Source: Nannocystis pusilla
GTDB taxonomy: Bacteria > Myxococcota_A > Polyangia > Nannocystales > Nannocystaceae
DNA length: 64,000 nucleotides
Reading direction: 5' to 3'
Assembly: GCF_026626665.1 (NCBI RefSeq)
Contig: NZ_JAPNKE010000002.1
Span: forward strand, 10,684,001 to 10,748,000
The notes under the pieces are model-generated. The model saw only the letters and a program-made list of their open reading frames with translations, did no database searches and was not told where the DNA came from. A program made the translations under genes and the position numbers. This document shows, piece after piece, positions 28,504-38,261 of the stretch; position 1 is the first letter of the stretch, and each line of letters starts with the position of its first letter.

Positions 28504-30012
28504 ATGGGCGGCGGAAGTTACGACGGCGAAGTGGCCAGAGAGTCGCGCTCGCGCGGCGGCGACGTGTTCACCTACCGCGGCGAGGCTGCCGCGCACGGGG
28601 CGCGGGGCGTCCACCCGCTGCTCGACGCGCAGGGCAGGGTGCGCGAGTGCATGAACCCGACGCCGATCGTGGTGGCGATGGACGTGACCCGCTCGCGCGG
28701 CGACGACACGCGCCTCATCTACGCCAAGCTGCCGCTGTTCATCGGCCAGATCGAGCTCAAGGGCTACGTCCCCGGCGCCGCGATCAGCTTCTGCGCGATC
28801 GGTGACGCGACCGCCGGCGACAAGGCGCCGATCCAGATCGGCCAGTTCGAGGCCGACAATCGCCTCGACGAGGCGCTCAGCAAGATCTGGATCGAGGAGG
28901 GCGGCGGCGGCTCGGGCCAGGAATCGTACGAGCTCGCGGCCTATTACTACGCTCGCCACACCAGGCTCGCCTGCCTCGATCAGGGCGCGAAGGGCTACTT
29001 CTTCTTCCTCGGCGACGAGGGCTTCTATCCGCAGGTCAGCGCCGAACAGGTGAGGCGCGTGCTCGGCCACGACATGCCGGAGGCGCGACCGGTCCCGGTC
29101 GGTGACCCCCGCGACGGCTACGAGCAGCCAGGCGCGACCGGCGTCGACAGCCGCACGATCTTCCGCGAGCTGCAGGACAAGTTCCACACGTTCCTCATCT
29201 ACCCGCAGAAATCGATGTCGGAGCGCCGCGCCGACATCGACGCGGAGATCCGTCAGCGCGTACTCCAGGCCGGCGGCCGCTACGAGGGCGTGGACATCCG
29301 CGCGTCCCTCATCTGGGACAACCGCAACGACCTCGACCTCCACGTGATCGCGCCGTCGGGCGAACACATCTATTACGCCCACAAGCGCTCGATGTGCGGC
29401 GGGTGGCTCGACGTCGACATGAACGTGCGCGGCGAGTCGACCAAGCCGGTCGAAAACGTGCAGTGGATCCGCGGCTCCGCGCCCGCCGGCCGCTACCGCG
29501 TGTTCGTCCACAACTATCGGTTCCATGAGCCCGACCAGCGGCCGACGCAGTTCCGCGTGGAGGTCGAGATCAACGGCAAGGTGCAACACTTCACTCGTAC
29601 GATCTCGGAGAAGGGCGAGACCGGGGTCAACAGTGAGGTCCCGATCCTCGAGTTCGACTACGACCCTGCGGAACGGCTCCCCGAGCAGCCCGCCGACGCC
29701 GGCGTATACGCCAGCTACAGCGACGACGTGATCCTGCGCCAGTGGGGCGAGGTCCTGCCGCAGCCGCACATCCTCCGCATCGAGGATCCCAAGGCGATCA
29801 TCGATGTGATGCTCGGCGCGCTGGCGATCACCGGCGGCGGTCGCTCGCTCGATGAGTACATCGCCGACATGCGGGGCCGCGAGCAGCTCGACCTGCGCCA
29901 GGACCAGGCGTTTCGCACGCTCGGCGCGCTCGCTGCGGCCTGGCACGGCGGTGGCCCGCCTGCCGTGCAGGTGCCGAGCGAGCCGCGGGCCGGTCGTTCG
30001 CGTCGGCTGTGA
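28504..30012 (+). CDS. VWA-like / DUF2135 (YfaP-like) protein
   Basis: A 502-residue protein without signal peptide or membrane helix. Residues 50-190 look like a von Willebrand A domain: PIVVAMDVTRSRGDD (a D-x-T-x-S form of the metal-site motif, D60-T62-S64) and GYFFFLGDEGFYP. Residues about 268-385 are a DUF2135 beta domain of YfaP type: RASLIWDNRNDLDLHVIAPS, EHIYYAHKRSMCGGWLDVDM, PAGRYRVFVHNY. A helical tail follows. ATG 28504 is preceded by GGGAGCGG. VWA proteins of this soluble kind occur with MoxR-type ATPases, TPR and SWIM/WGR proteins in chaperone-like or conflict systems, which suits its position after the TPR gene. No ATPase is visible in the window. The array of degenerate repeats begins about 100 bases later. 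Confidence 0.72.
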   Translation: MGGGSYDGEVARESRSRGGDVFTYRGEAAAHGARGVHPLLDAQGRVRECMNPTPIVVAMDVTRSRGDDTRLIYAKLPLFIGQIELKGYVPGAAISFCAIGDATAGDKAPIQIGQFEADNRLDEALSKIWIEEGGGGSGQESYELAAYYYARHTRLACLDQGAKGYFFFLGDEGFYPQVSAEQVRRVLGHDMPEARPVPVGDPRDGYEQPGATGVDSRTIFRELQDKFHTFLIYPQKSMSERRADIDAEIRQRVLQAGGRYEGVDIRASLIWDNRNDLDLHVIAPSGEHIYYAHKRSMCGGWLDVDMNVRGESTKPVENVQWIRGSAPAGRYRVFVHNYRFHEPDQRPTQFRVEVEINGKVQHFTRTISEKGETGVNSEVPILEFDYDPAERLPEQPADAGVYASYSDDVILRQWGEVLPQPHILRIEDPKAIIDVMLGALAITGGGRSLDEYIADMRGREQLDLRQDQAFRTLGALAAAWHGGGPPAVQVPSEPRAGRSRRL

Positions 30013-31111
30013 ACCACCCTGAGCTCGTGCAGGGCCGAGGACGGCGAAGGGGCTCGGCTTCGCAGCGGCGGTCGCCGGCCGCGAGCCCAAAATAGGCTGC
30101 GCCAAAGCAACGGAGGTGCGGTCAGGTCGGCGACCTCGCGGTCGCCGATGCTCACCGCGCAGCGGAGGTGCGGTGGGAGGAGTCGACGGCCTCGCAGTCA
30201 CGGCCGCTCGCCAACGCCGCGGAGGCGCGGCGAGAGGTGCCGATGTCCTGTAGTCCGCATCGTTCGCCAGCGTGGGCGAAGGCCTCGCAATTTCGGCCGC
30301 TTGCCAGCGCAACACGGGCGCGCGGGAGGTGCGGACCGCTTTGCAGTCCCCGCAGCTCGCCAGCCCGGGCGAGGCGCAGCCGGAGGCGTCGACAGCCTCG
30401 CCGCCGCCGCTCCTCGCCGCAGCGGAGGCACGTGGAGAGACGGCAGCCTCGCAGTCAACGCGCTCTTCTGTGGAGGCGAACCGCGACGAGTCGAACCCCT
30501 CGCAGGTGCCCACGATGGCCGGGGTAGCGATGGGAGGAAGCGACGGACGATCAGTCACGGCCAGTCAGTCGCGCAGGGAGGCGCGTGGTAGCGGGTCGAC
30601 GATCCCGTGGCCGATGATGACCGCAGGCGAGGCGCGGTCGAGCGGCCGAGGCTACGAGGTCGGCTCGGCGCAGGTGTGCTCGAAGCAGTCGAAGCCATTG
30701 TAGTTGGCGCCGAGGGCGCTGGCCGGCGAACGACGGAGCCTCGAGGCGCGCCTCCCCGCCTGCGTATCCGTCGAGAGAGGCAACGGTCTTTATTGTTGCG
30801 CCCCGACGGGCGTGGCAGTCCTGGAAGAGCGACGGGAGCAGGCAGGCCGGCTCTCTATTAAACAAATTATGAGAGACGATCCGAGTCCAAACGGCCACGC
30901 AAAATTGACGCGGGGAGCAGGGCCATCTCTGTAAGCGAAAATACCGAGTTCGCAATGATCTTCGAAAGGCCAGAGCGCCTTGGATCGACTGGCTTGATTT
31001 GGTGATGTGAACTTCGTTCCTGACAGTGGAATTCTGCCCGCCGGAGCCTTTGATCGGGGTTTACAAGCCTGCGCGGATCGTTTACAGAAGGGAGGAGTCG
31101 AATGGGGTCGT
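30013..31111. other. Gene-poor 1.1-kb stretch with degenerate repeats and an A+T-richer end
   Basis: No credible gene was found here: frames on both strands are low-complexity products of the repeats. The first two thirds hold the degenerate repeat array described separately. The last part, about 30840-31010, is visibly richer in A and T (for example tattaaacaaattatgagag), which may mark the promoter area of the 31-55 kb locus or a transfer boundary. A TTGACG at 30905-30910 could be a -35 element, but no good -10 follows at 17 bp. Confidence 0.5.
30118..30660. repeat. Degenerate tandem array, unit about 50-58 bp
   Basis: Around ten imperfect copies of a unit that reads roughly GAC-GCCTCGCAGTC-CGGCCGCTCGCCA followed by GCGGAGG-GCG and GGAG. 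Clear examples begin near 30185 (gacggcctcgcagtcacgg), 30337 (gaccgctttgcagtccccg), 30392 (gacagcctcgccgccgccg) and 30448 (gcagcctcgcagtcaacgc). Spacing and sequence vary, which excludes a CRISPR. It looks like an old, diverging minisatellite. Confidence 0.5.
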
Positions 31112-32413
31112 ATGGCGCGTCGTAACCTGTGGCAGCGGCTCCATGCCGATCAGACCGGAGCCGTCCTCGTCTGTTTGTTCAGCGCCGCGGGTGCGCTGCT
31201 CAGCGTATTTCTCACCATCGCCAAGTTTCGTTCGGAATACCGGTGCGACGCCTGGTTGTTGACGGCTTGCTCTTTCTGGGACTGGTTCGATTGCAACCGG
31301 GTCCTCGACAGCTACTGGGCCACCCCGTTTTATCGCCTGCCGATATCCGTATATGCCACGGCCTACTACTTCGTGCTGGCGGGGCTGGCCTGGGCGGCGC
31401 TGAGTTCGCCGCGTCGGTTGCTGCCGGTGGTGCGTCCGCTGATCCTGTGGATGGCCTGGGCAGGGCTGGGGGTGGTGGCCTTCCTCGCGTTCTATGCGTA
31501 TGTCATCGTCGAGTCGGCCTGCAGTTATTGCGTCGTGATCTACGGGATCACTCTGGCGATCTTCCTGTCGGCGTCGTTGATGAACCCGCAGGGCCACCGG
31601 GCCGGGCTCCTGGCGTTGTTCACCCCGGCGCGGTCGCGGGGCAGCGTGATGCTGCTGGTGACGTTGGCGTTCCTGGCGCTCGTGTCGGCGCAGATGGTCC
31701 AATACTTGCGCAACGCCAACCAGGTCGAGTTCGACCGCTGCATGTCGGAGGGCGGGCTGCCCGAATCCGACGTCGGTTATCGCGGGCAGCAGCCAGAGGC
31801 GCAGATCTCCGTCTTCATGGACCTGGCCTGCGAGTTCTGCCGACGCGAGTACGACGTCTGGCGGGACTTCGTCGTTGCGAATCCCGGGCGGTATCGGCTG
31901 GCGGTCTATCATTACGCCCGCGCCGGCGAGTGCGTGCCGCCCGATTTTCCCTGGCAGTCGGCCAAGGCGGAGAAGAACTTCTCGTGCGACGCGGCGCAGG
32001 CGATCGAGTGCGTCGAGCGCGAAATACCCGGAGCGGGAATGAGGATGGTGGACGCTTTGTTCGAGCTGCAGGGGCAGGATGCGCCGCTGTTCGACTATAC
32101 GCGGCTCGGCGAGGCGGCCCGCAAGGTCGGGCTGACCGACGTGCCGACGGACGACGGGTTGGACCACCCCTTCTTCGAGTGTCTGCGTAACCACGAGACC
32201 GCGGCGTTCGTGCAGGAGCACGCGATCTTCGCCATGGACCAGGGCCTGCGCTCGACCCCGGTCACCTATCTCACCTTTTTCCGCAAGGACGGGTCCTCCG
32301 TGCCGCGAATGATCCACATCAAGGGCGCCAAGCAGTACGGCAGCATCGAGCGGACCCTGGCCGCGGCTCGCGCGGCCGCTGAAGGTCGGGCCCAGCCGCC
32401 GCGGAAAGAGTAA
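31112..32413 (+). CDS. VKOR-DsbA fusion (disulfide-forming membrane protein)
   Basis: A 433-residue protein. The N-terminal half has five hydrophobic helices and the vitamin K epoxide reductase pattern: DCNRVLDSYW with conserved Cys, and the redox pair SACSYC (C137/C140). After another helix, residues 225-430 form a DsbA/thioredoxin-type domain with active site DLACEFCRREYD (C240/C243), extra cysteines and the cis-Pro region STPVTYLTF. Such fusions oxidise periplasmic proteins, with VKOR passing electrons to quinone. Start: ATG 31112; GAAGGGAGGAG at 31088-31098 is the likely Shine-Dalgarno, although 13 bases away, and an upstream GTG at 31007 is in frame. It heads the long locus of Cys-rich periplasmic and lipoproteins, whose disulfides it may make. 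Confidence 0.85.
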   Translation: MARRNLWQRLHADQTGAVLVCLFSAAGALLSVFLTIAKFRSEYRCDAWLLTACSFWDWFDCNRVLDSYWATPFYRLPISVYATAYYFVLAGLAWAALSSPRRLLPVVRPLILWMAWAGLGVVAFLAFYAYVIVESACSYCVVIYGITLAIFLSASLMNPQGHRAGLLALFTPARSRGSVMLLVTLAFLALVSAQMVQYLRNANQVEFDRCMSEGGLPESDVGYRGQQPEAQISVFMDLACEFCRREYDVWRDFVVANPGRYRLAVYHYARAGECVPPDFPWQSAKAEKNFSCDAAQAIECVEREIPGAGMRMVDALFELQGQDAPLFDYTRLGEAARKVGLTDVPTDDGLDHPFFECLRNHETAAFVQEHAIFAMDQGLRSTPVTYLTFFRKDGSSVPRMIHIKGAKQYGSIERTLAAARAAAEGRAQPPRKE

Positions 32414-32420
32414 GGTCGAT

Positions 32421-33549
32421 ATGCCAGAGATGACGCGTATACCGCCGGGGAGCGCGCAGCGGCCCCGTAATGCCGGAGTCACGCAGATGGGCTCGCAGCG
32501 GCGAGAGATCACGCTGATGCCCGACGAGGGTCGGTCGGCGGCCTCGGCCTCCGAGGACGCACGGTCCGGCCGCTTCTTGCTCGGGGTGACATTGGCGACG
32601 GGGACCACGCTCGGCCTCATGGGGGTGGTGCTCTTGCAATTGATCGTCGCGCTGGTGAACGAGAGGCGGGCTCCGATGGAGGTCGTGGAGCGGGGCGGGG
32701 GCGCGATGTGCAAGGAAGGCAGCTCGCACGATTGCGATGTCGGGGAGGTCTGCCGCAGCGGGCGCTGCGTGAAGGCGCGGCAGGCGAAGAAGTGTCAGGT
32801 CGGCGATCCGTGCGGCGGGGAGGATGGCTGTACGTGCGCGGCGCCGCTGCGCTGTGAAGACAACGTCTGTCAGGCGCCGGCGAAGGTGGCCGCCGCCTGC
32901 GACGACGAGGCGGTGCAGCGCGTGCTCCGCGGGATCGCCGAGACCTGCAAGAACGACCTCGACAGCTGCCCGGACCAGAAGCTCGAGGAGTTCGCCATCG
33001 AGTCGAAGGACTTCGACACCGTGCTGGCGAAGTTCCCCAACACGTTGACGGTCCACTTCCCCGACAACCAGCCCTCGACGCAGCGCGGCCAGGGGCCGTG
33101 GCCCGTCGATCCGGAGCGGGCCTACTACCGGGCGCAACTGGGGCAGCCATACGTGGCGGCGGCGCTGAAGGAGGCCGAAGAGATCATCGTCGTCGGTCGC
33201 TCGAGCGAAGGTGGCCTCGAGACGGAGAATTACAAGTACTCCCAGCGGCGCACCGACGTGGTGGTCGATCTGCTGGTGGCCAACGTGACCCGGCAGAGCG
33301 AGCAGAGCGCTGCGCGGCAAGATCAAGCGGCTCCTGCTCGGCAGCCGCAAGACCCTCGACCTCGACTTCTTCAACCGGAACTACGCCAATCGCATGATCG
33401 CGTGGTCACCGGAGGAAGAAGAGACGCTGCGGGCGAACGTCGCCGACGCGGCCAACCTCCGCGGCAACGAGCGGCGCAAGACGGTGCGGCTGATCAACCA
33501 GGTCGCGTTCGTGGTGCCGCTGCCCTGCAAGCTGCCGGAGGCCGACTGA
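32421..33549 (+). CDS. Single-pass protein with Cys-rich and OmpA-like periplasmic part (copy 1), frameshifted
   Basis: Starts at ATG 32421, seven bases after the VKOR stop. A polar N-terminus of 45 residues precedes one membrane helix (FLLGVTLATGTTLGLMGVVL). A periplasmic Cys-rich segment follows (CKEGSSHDCDVGEVCRSGRC ... CQVGDPCGGEDGCTC), then a helical part and an alpha/beta domain with EAEEIIVVGRSSEGGLETEN and RRTDVVVDLLVANV, resembling an OmpA-like peptidoglycan-binding fold. Near 33305 the frame changes by one base; the true C-terminus reads KIKRLLLGSRKTLDLDFF ... LINQVAFVVPLPCKLPEAD and stops at 33549. The gene at 51084 is a clear paralogue (NRVTFVVPIPC). Probably a cell-wall-anchoring or sensing subunit of the signalling locus. 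Confidence 0.6.
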
Positions 33550-33558
33550 GGGAGAGCC

Positions 33559-34792
33559 GTGCACGTCGAAGATCCTTCCACTGTGGCGGACGACGACGCC
33601 GACGCGTCGCTCGAGGCGGAGACCAAGCTGGTGATCCAGATCGATGTCGTCGAGGGCACCGATCCGGTCGCGAGCGAGCGCGATGCAGCCAGCGAGACGC
33701 AGGTCGCGGAGGCTCCGCGACGGCCGCTGGCGCCCGGCACCGAGCTCGTCGGGCCGCTGGGCGCGGCGGAGATCGAGAGCCTGGCCGCCTGGCCGCCGGA
33801 GCCGGCGCGCTCGTCGGCGAACCCGGTCACGATTCGCACGCCGCGCCAGCGAATGACGCGACGCCTGACGTTTCTCGGGGCGATCGGCGCGATGGTGGTG
33901 GTGATCGCGGCGTCGCTCTCGAGCTCGTCCGGCTGTCCGGTGCGGAGGAAGAGACGGCGCCGGCCGAGGCGGTGGGCGGGCTGCCTGCAGCGACGGGGAC
34001 AGAGGTACCGCCGCCGCCGATGCCGCCGAGTCCGCGCGAGGGCATCGTCGACGAGCTCCTGCGACGAGGGCAGGACGCCGAGCCGCTGCTGGCGCGCTCG
34101 GTGCAGCAGGTCAGCGAGGATGGCCGGCTGCTCGACGTCGTCCTGAAGTCCGGGCCCGTCGAGGAGAACCGCGTGACGGTGGTCAACCTCTGGGCCTCTT
34201 GGTGCTTGCCCTGCAAGCAAGAGCTGCCGTGGTTCAAGAGCATGTTCGAGGGGTCCGACTGGGGCGACAACGTGCGCTTCGTGCCGCTGCAAGTGTCGGA
34301 CTCGCGCGACCCGGTGTGGGCCCGCGAGGAGTTCGGGCCGATGATGCCGGAGGTCAAGTTCTTCCTCAGCGACCGCGACGACGTGCTGCCGGTGCTGCGC
34401 AAGTTCGACGCGATCAAGAAGAAGAGCAAAGAGGAGCTGCAGCTGCCGATCACTCTGGTGTTCGATTGCCGCCGCGATCTGCGGCTCATTCACGTCGGCG
34501 GGCTGCTCGAGCGCGACTTCGACGAGCTGCGCGAGCGGCTCGATCAGCTCGCGGGCGAGCTCGGGTCGAAGTTCTGCAAGGTACGCAAGCCGAAGCCGGT
34601 GGTGGTCACTCAGGTGCCGACCTCCGCGCCGCCTGAGCCGGTCGTCGTGCGGTGCGGCGACGGGCGATGCTCGGCGCCAGAAGAGACGGCGGAGAACTGC
34701 TGCGATTGCGTGAAGTGCCCGCTCGGCGACATGTGCGAGCAGCACTCCCGGGTCGTGCCGCGCTGCGTGAAGACGTCGGGGGGCTCAAGTAG
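33559..34792 (+). CDS. Membrane-anchored TlpA-like thioredoxin, frameshifted
   Basis: GTG 33559 starts a protein with an acidic cytoplasmic part of about 95 residues, one helix (LTFLGAIGAMVVVIAASL) and a periplasmic thioredoxin domain: VTVVNLWASWCLPCKQELPW (WCxxC at 34200-34214), then ITLVFDCRRDLRLIHVGG with the expected strand after the cis-Pro region (LQLPITLVF). A Cys-rich tail CGDGRCSAPEETAENCCDCV resembles the Cys modules of its neighbours. Two single-base losses break the frame: near 33925 and in the G-run at 34777-34783. With the second repaired the gene stops at TAG 34790-34792, just before the next ATG; as read, it runs on into the following gene. Likely keeps cysteines of partner proteins reduced or isomerised. 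Confidence 0.7.
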
Positions 34793-34796
34793 CGCC

Positions 34797-36368
34797 ATGA
34801 TGCGTCGTCGATCTCACTGGCCTCTGGCTCGGCGTTCGAGCGTCGGACTGGCGCTGGCGCTGGCGATGCGCGTCGGAGTGGCCGCGGGGAGCGACGATCC
34901 GCGGTGCACCGACGAGCCGGACGAGGCGACGCAAAACCGTTGTGCGCGCCAGCTCTACGCGGAGCGGCGATACGCGGCGGCGGCGGCGGTGTTCGCGGCG
35001 ATGTGGCAGACCTGGGGCGGCGCCAAGTACCTGTACAACGCTTCGGAGGCGCGGGTCGCCGCGGGCAGCGACGGGTGGGCGCTGGCGCTCCTGACGGAGT
35101 ACGTGGGTACGCCGGGGTTGACGGACTCGGAGCGGACCGAGGCGCTGAGACGCAGCGAGGAGCTGCGCGAGCGGCTGGTGGCGGTCGACGTCGAGGTGGT
35201 GCCGCGCGCGGCGCTCGGGGAGGCGGCGGTGCTGTATTTGGAGCGGGTGCTCGACGGCGGCTGCGACGGGCGGGCGCCGGCAGAGAATCACCGCAGTGAT
35301 TGTTCGCGCAGCGTCGGCGTCGTCGAGCGATTCTCGTACGCATTTCATCAGGTCGCGCACGGCGAGGGCGCTCGGGTCCACCTCGAGCGCGGGCGCTGGA
35401 AGTTGTGGATCGATCCGGCCTCGCCCGCGGCCGCGTACAACCTCGGCGAGAAGGCGCATGCGACCAGCATCCTCGTCCGGCGAGAGAGCCGGGGCCGGGT
35501 CAAGCTGCGCCCCGAGACTTCGGAGCTCCGGTTCGTGCTGGGTCCCGCGAGCGAGATCTCGCGGGGGGTGATGATTCATCTGTCCGACCCGTTCCACGTC
35601 GAGCCCGAGCAGATCTTGCGAGCGCGGGCGCCGGAGGTGCGCCTGGCGCTGCGGACGGGGAACTGGCGGTACCGGGTGCGACCGCGCGGCCTCTTTCAAA
35701 AGGCCCACGCCGGCGAGGTCGTGGTCGGGGACACGGGGACGGTCGAACTTCGCTGGGACCCGAGCCCGGCCGTGCTCGCTGAACGAGCGCTGCAGCGAAA
35801 GATCATGCTCGGGGTCGGCGGCGCGGGCGCGGGCAGCCTGCTGATCGGCGCGAGCTTGCTGGGCGTGGGGCGCACCGAGCCGAAGTGCTATCAGGACCGC
35901 GTACCCAAGGATTGTACGAGCGAGGAGCCGGCCCTCTCATACAAGACAGACGAGATTCGCCGCCGGCAGGAGATCGCGGTCGCCGGCGGCGGGTTTCTCG
36001 GCCTGAGCGTGGGGCTGGGCGTGGTGACGGGTTTGGAGGCGCTCAAGCCCGGACGGATGCGAGTCCTGGTGGCGTTGCTCGTCGGCGGGGTCGCGACCGG
36101 GGTCGGTGCGGGATTGTACGCTGCAGCGCTCGCGGAGCAACGCGGCGGGCCGGGGGGCGAACGGTTCACGTCGTTCGTGCCGGTCGCCGACGTCAAGGAC
36201 CAGGAGATGTTTCGGGCGCTCGCCGCGGGGGTGCTCGGATTCGGAGTGGGGATCGTGGGTGGGACGACGAGCGGAGTGATCGCGCGTAACGCCAGGCAGA
36301 AGCGCGTGCGGCTGTCCGCGAACGCATCCACGACCGCGATGGTCCTGAACTTCCAGGGCGGCTTTTAG
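34797..36368 (+). CDS. TPR/PEGA-like protein with four C-terminal membrane helices (copy 1)
   Basis: A 523-residue protein with an N-terminal signal sequence (SSVGLALALAMRVGVAAG). Residues 30-110 form a short TPR-like helical part (NRCARQLYAERRYAAAAAVF). A beta-rich middle includes PEGA-like strands (GRWKLWIDPASP, GNWRYRVRPRGLFQ). Four hydrophobic helices follow: IMLGVGGAGAGSLLIGASLL, AVAGGGFLGLSVGLGVVTGL, RVLVALLVGGVATGVGAGL and ALAAGVLGFGVGIVGGTTSG. The same layout occurs at 39410-40787 and 48761-50107, always beside a kinase, thioredoxin-like or OmpA-like gene, so this is a recurring component of the locus. It probably displays a surface-directed sensor domain and assembles through its helix bundle. 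No enzymatic motif. Confidence 0.65.
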   Translation: MMRRRSHWPLARRSSVGLALALAMRVGVAAGSDDPRCTDEPDEATQNRCARQLYAERRYAAAAAVFAAMWQTWGGAKYLYNASEARVAAGSDGWALALLTEYVGTPGLTDSERTEALRRSEELRERLVAVDVEVVPRAALGEAAVLYLERVLDGGCDGRAPAENHRSDCSRSVGVVERFSYAFHQVAHGEGARVHLERGRWKLWIDPASPAAAYNLGEKAHATSILVRRESRGRVKLRPETSELRFVLGPASEISRGVMIHLSDPFHVEPEQILRARAPEVRLALRTGNWRYRVRPRGLFQKAHAGEVVVGDTGTVELRWDPSPAVLAERALQRKIMLGVGGAGAGSLLIGASLLGVGRTEPKCYQDRVPKDCTSEEPALSYKTDEIRRRQEIAVAGGGFLGLSVGLGVVTGLEALKPGRMRVLVALLVGGVATGVGAGLYAAALAEQRGGPGGERFTSFVPVADVKDQEMFRALAAGVLGFGVGIVGGTTSGVIARNARQKRVRLSANASTTAMVLNFQGGF

Positions 36369-36475
36369 CGCCGGAGAGTCGACGAGGCGATGACGGACCG
36401 CACGACTTCACGACTTGAGAGAGGGGTTTCTCTTCAGCGCGCTCACGGGCGCGACGGCGAGGCAGGGCCGAGGTC

Positions 36476-38244
36476 ATGATCATCGCCGATTTCTCCGGTC
36501 AGACCCTCGGGGGTCGTTACCGGCTGGTGGCTCGAATCGGCCACGGCGGGATGGCGACGGTCTACGAGGCGGTCGACACCCAGATCGACAAGCCGGTCGC
36601 GGTCAAGGTGCTGCACCCGCAGTTCGCGGTGGCCGATGATTACATGGCTCGCTTCCGCCAGGAGGCGTTCGCGGCGGCGAAGATTCGCCACCCCAACCTG
36701 GTCGACGTGACGGACTTCGGCATCGACGAGGGCCGGGCCTATCTGGTGATGGAGCTGCTGGAAGGCGAGTCGCTGAGCGCGCGGATCGAGCGCGAGCCGG
36801 GACCGATGCGCTGGGCCGAAGCCGTGACGATCATGACGCAGGTGTGCGACGCGGTCGCGCACACGCACGACCATGGACTCATCCATCGCGACATCAAGCC
36901 GGGCAACATTTTTTTGGTGACGCAGCCCGGGCGGCCCGGCGTAGCGATGGCGAAGTTGCTGGATCTGGGAATCGCCAAGGTCCTGCGCGACGCGTCCTCC
37001 ATGCGACCGATGGCGCCGGAGACTCGCCTGACGCAGGGTACGCCCGGGACACCCGAATACATGTCCCCCGAGCAAGCGCTGGGCCTGGAGATCGATCATC
37101 GCATCGATATCTACGCGATCGGGGTCACCCTCTATCGCATGCTGACCGGCTTCCTACCGTTTCAGTCGCAAAACTCCGTCTACGAGGTGCAGCGCAAGCA
37201 CATCGAGCTGCCGCCGCCGCCGCTGTTCGTGCTCGCGCCGGAGGCCCGGATCCCGCCGTCGATCCAGGAGATCGTCCTGCGCGCGCTGGCGAAGCGGCCC
37301 GACGAGCGTCAGGCGAGCGCGTGGGAGCTGGGAGAGGAGCTGTTCGTCGCCCACGAGGCGGAGACGGGCCGAGCGTCACGATCGCCGAGCGCCCGCGAGG
37401 AACAGACGATGCGACACTTCCGGCGCAAGGATGAGGCGAGTCCGGGCGGCGCGCAGCGCCTGCTGGTGGCGTGTATGGCGCTCGGCGGACTGCTGATTGC
37501 GGGGACTGTGTTCATGGTGCTGTCCTTGTTCGAGCTGCCCTTCGTGAAGGATATGGCGGGGGTGCGGGAGCCCGAGCCGAGCGCGGTGAAGGACGTCGGC
37601 GAGCTTGGCTCGGGGAAGTACGAGGATACGGGCAGCCAGGCGATCGACGGGCAGCCCGGAGTCGTCGATGCGCCGGTAGAAAAGACCACGGTCGCTCCCG
37701 AGACCCCGGCGCCGCAGCCCGAAGAACCCCAGGAGAGAGGGCCGGAAGTGGACGATCGGCACGTCGAGGCTCGGAACCCGCTGACGGGCCGGGGGCGAAT
37801 GGCACGACCACGGCCCCCACGGATGACGCGGTCCAGCAAATCGTAACCGACACGCCCGAAGACCGACCGAAGCCTACGGTGGTCTCCCCGGAAGCGAAGG
37901 CGAACTCGGTGGGCAAAAAAACCAAGGGGCCCTCGTCGCCGAAACCCTCGGGTGTCGAGCAGCCGGGATCCAAACCCGGAGGGTCGGCGGTGAAGGATCC
38001 GCGGGCCCAGGCGGAGGCGCAGGTGAAGAGCATGCTCGTCAAGATCGTGCGCAACTGCAAGCAGGTGCGGCCGCAGCAGATCCGCCTCATGATCAAGGTG
38101 GATTACGCGACCGGGAAGGTCGAGGCCCGCGAGACCGGGCTGGACACGCGCGGGGGCAAGTGCTTGTGCGACGCGCTGAAGCACGTGCGGCTCAAGCCGC
38201 TCGGCACCGGGACGACGGAGTTCCCGCTGGTGTCGGTCGTCTGA
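36476..38244 (+). CDS. Transmembrane Ser/Thr protein kinase 1, frameshifted in the C-terminal half
   Basis: About 589 residues after repair. The Hanks-type kinase domain spans residues 10-285: glycine loop IGHGGMATVYEAVD, lysine K44 in VAVKVL, catalytic loop LIHRDIKPGNIF (D139), and DLG in place of DFG (LLDLGIAKV), a known active variant. The activation segment GTPGTPEYMSPEQA and the subdomain IX DIYAIGVTLYRML are also present. One membrane helix (LLVACMALGGLLIAGTVFMV, about 329-349) leads to a Pro/Glu-rich periplasmic linker and a small C-terminal domain with IRNCKQVRPQQ-like and KVDYATGKVEARETG segments, similar to the AgmX/PglI or TonB C-terminal fold. One C missing near 37790 (gggccgggg) splits the linker. 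Likely senses the envelope and phosphorylates cytoplasmic targets, perhaps ones recognised by the FHA protein at 52119. Confidence 0.85.
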
Positions 38245-38261
38245 GCGGAGATGGATTCGCG

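Noticed and set aside
30118..30660. CRISPR array
   Set aside because: Repeats are degenerate, of uneven length, with no unique spacers and no cas genes nearby.
31102..31125. Seven-codon frame with a good SD before the VKOR gene
   Set aside because: The ATG at 31102 is well placed after GGGAGGAG but ends after seven codons; at most a leader peptide. ATG 31112 gives the real protein.
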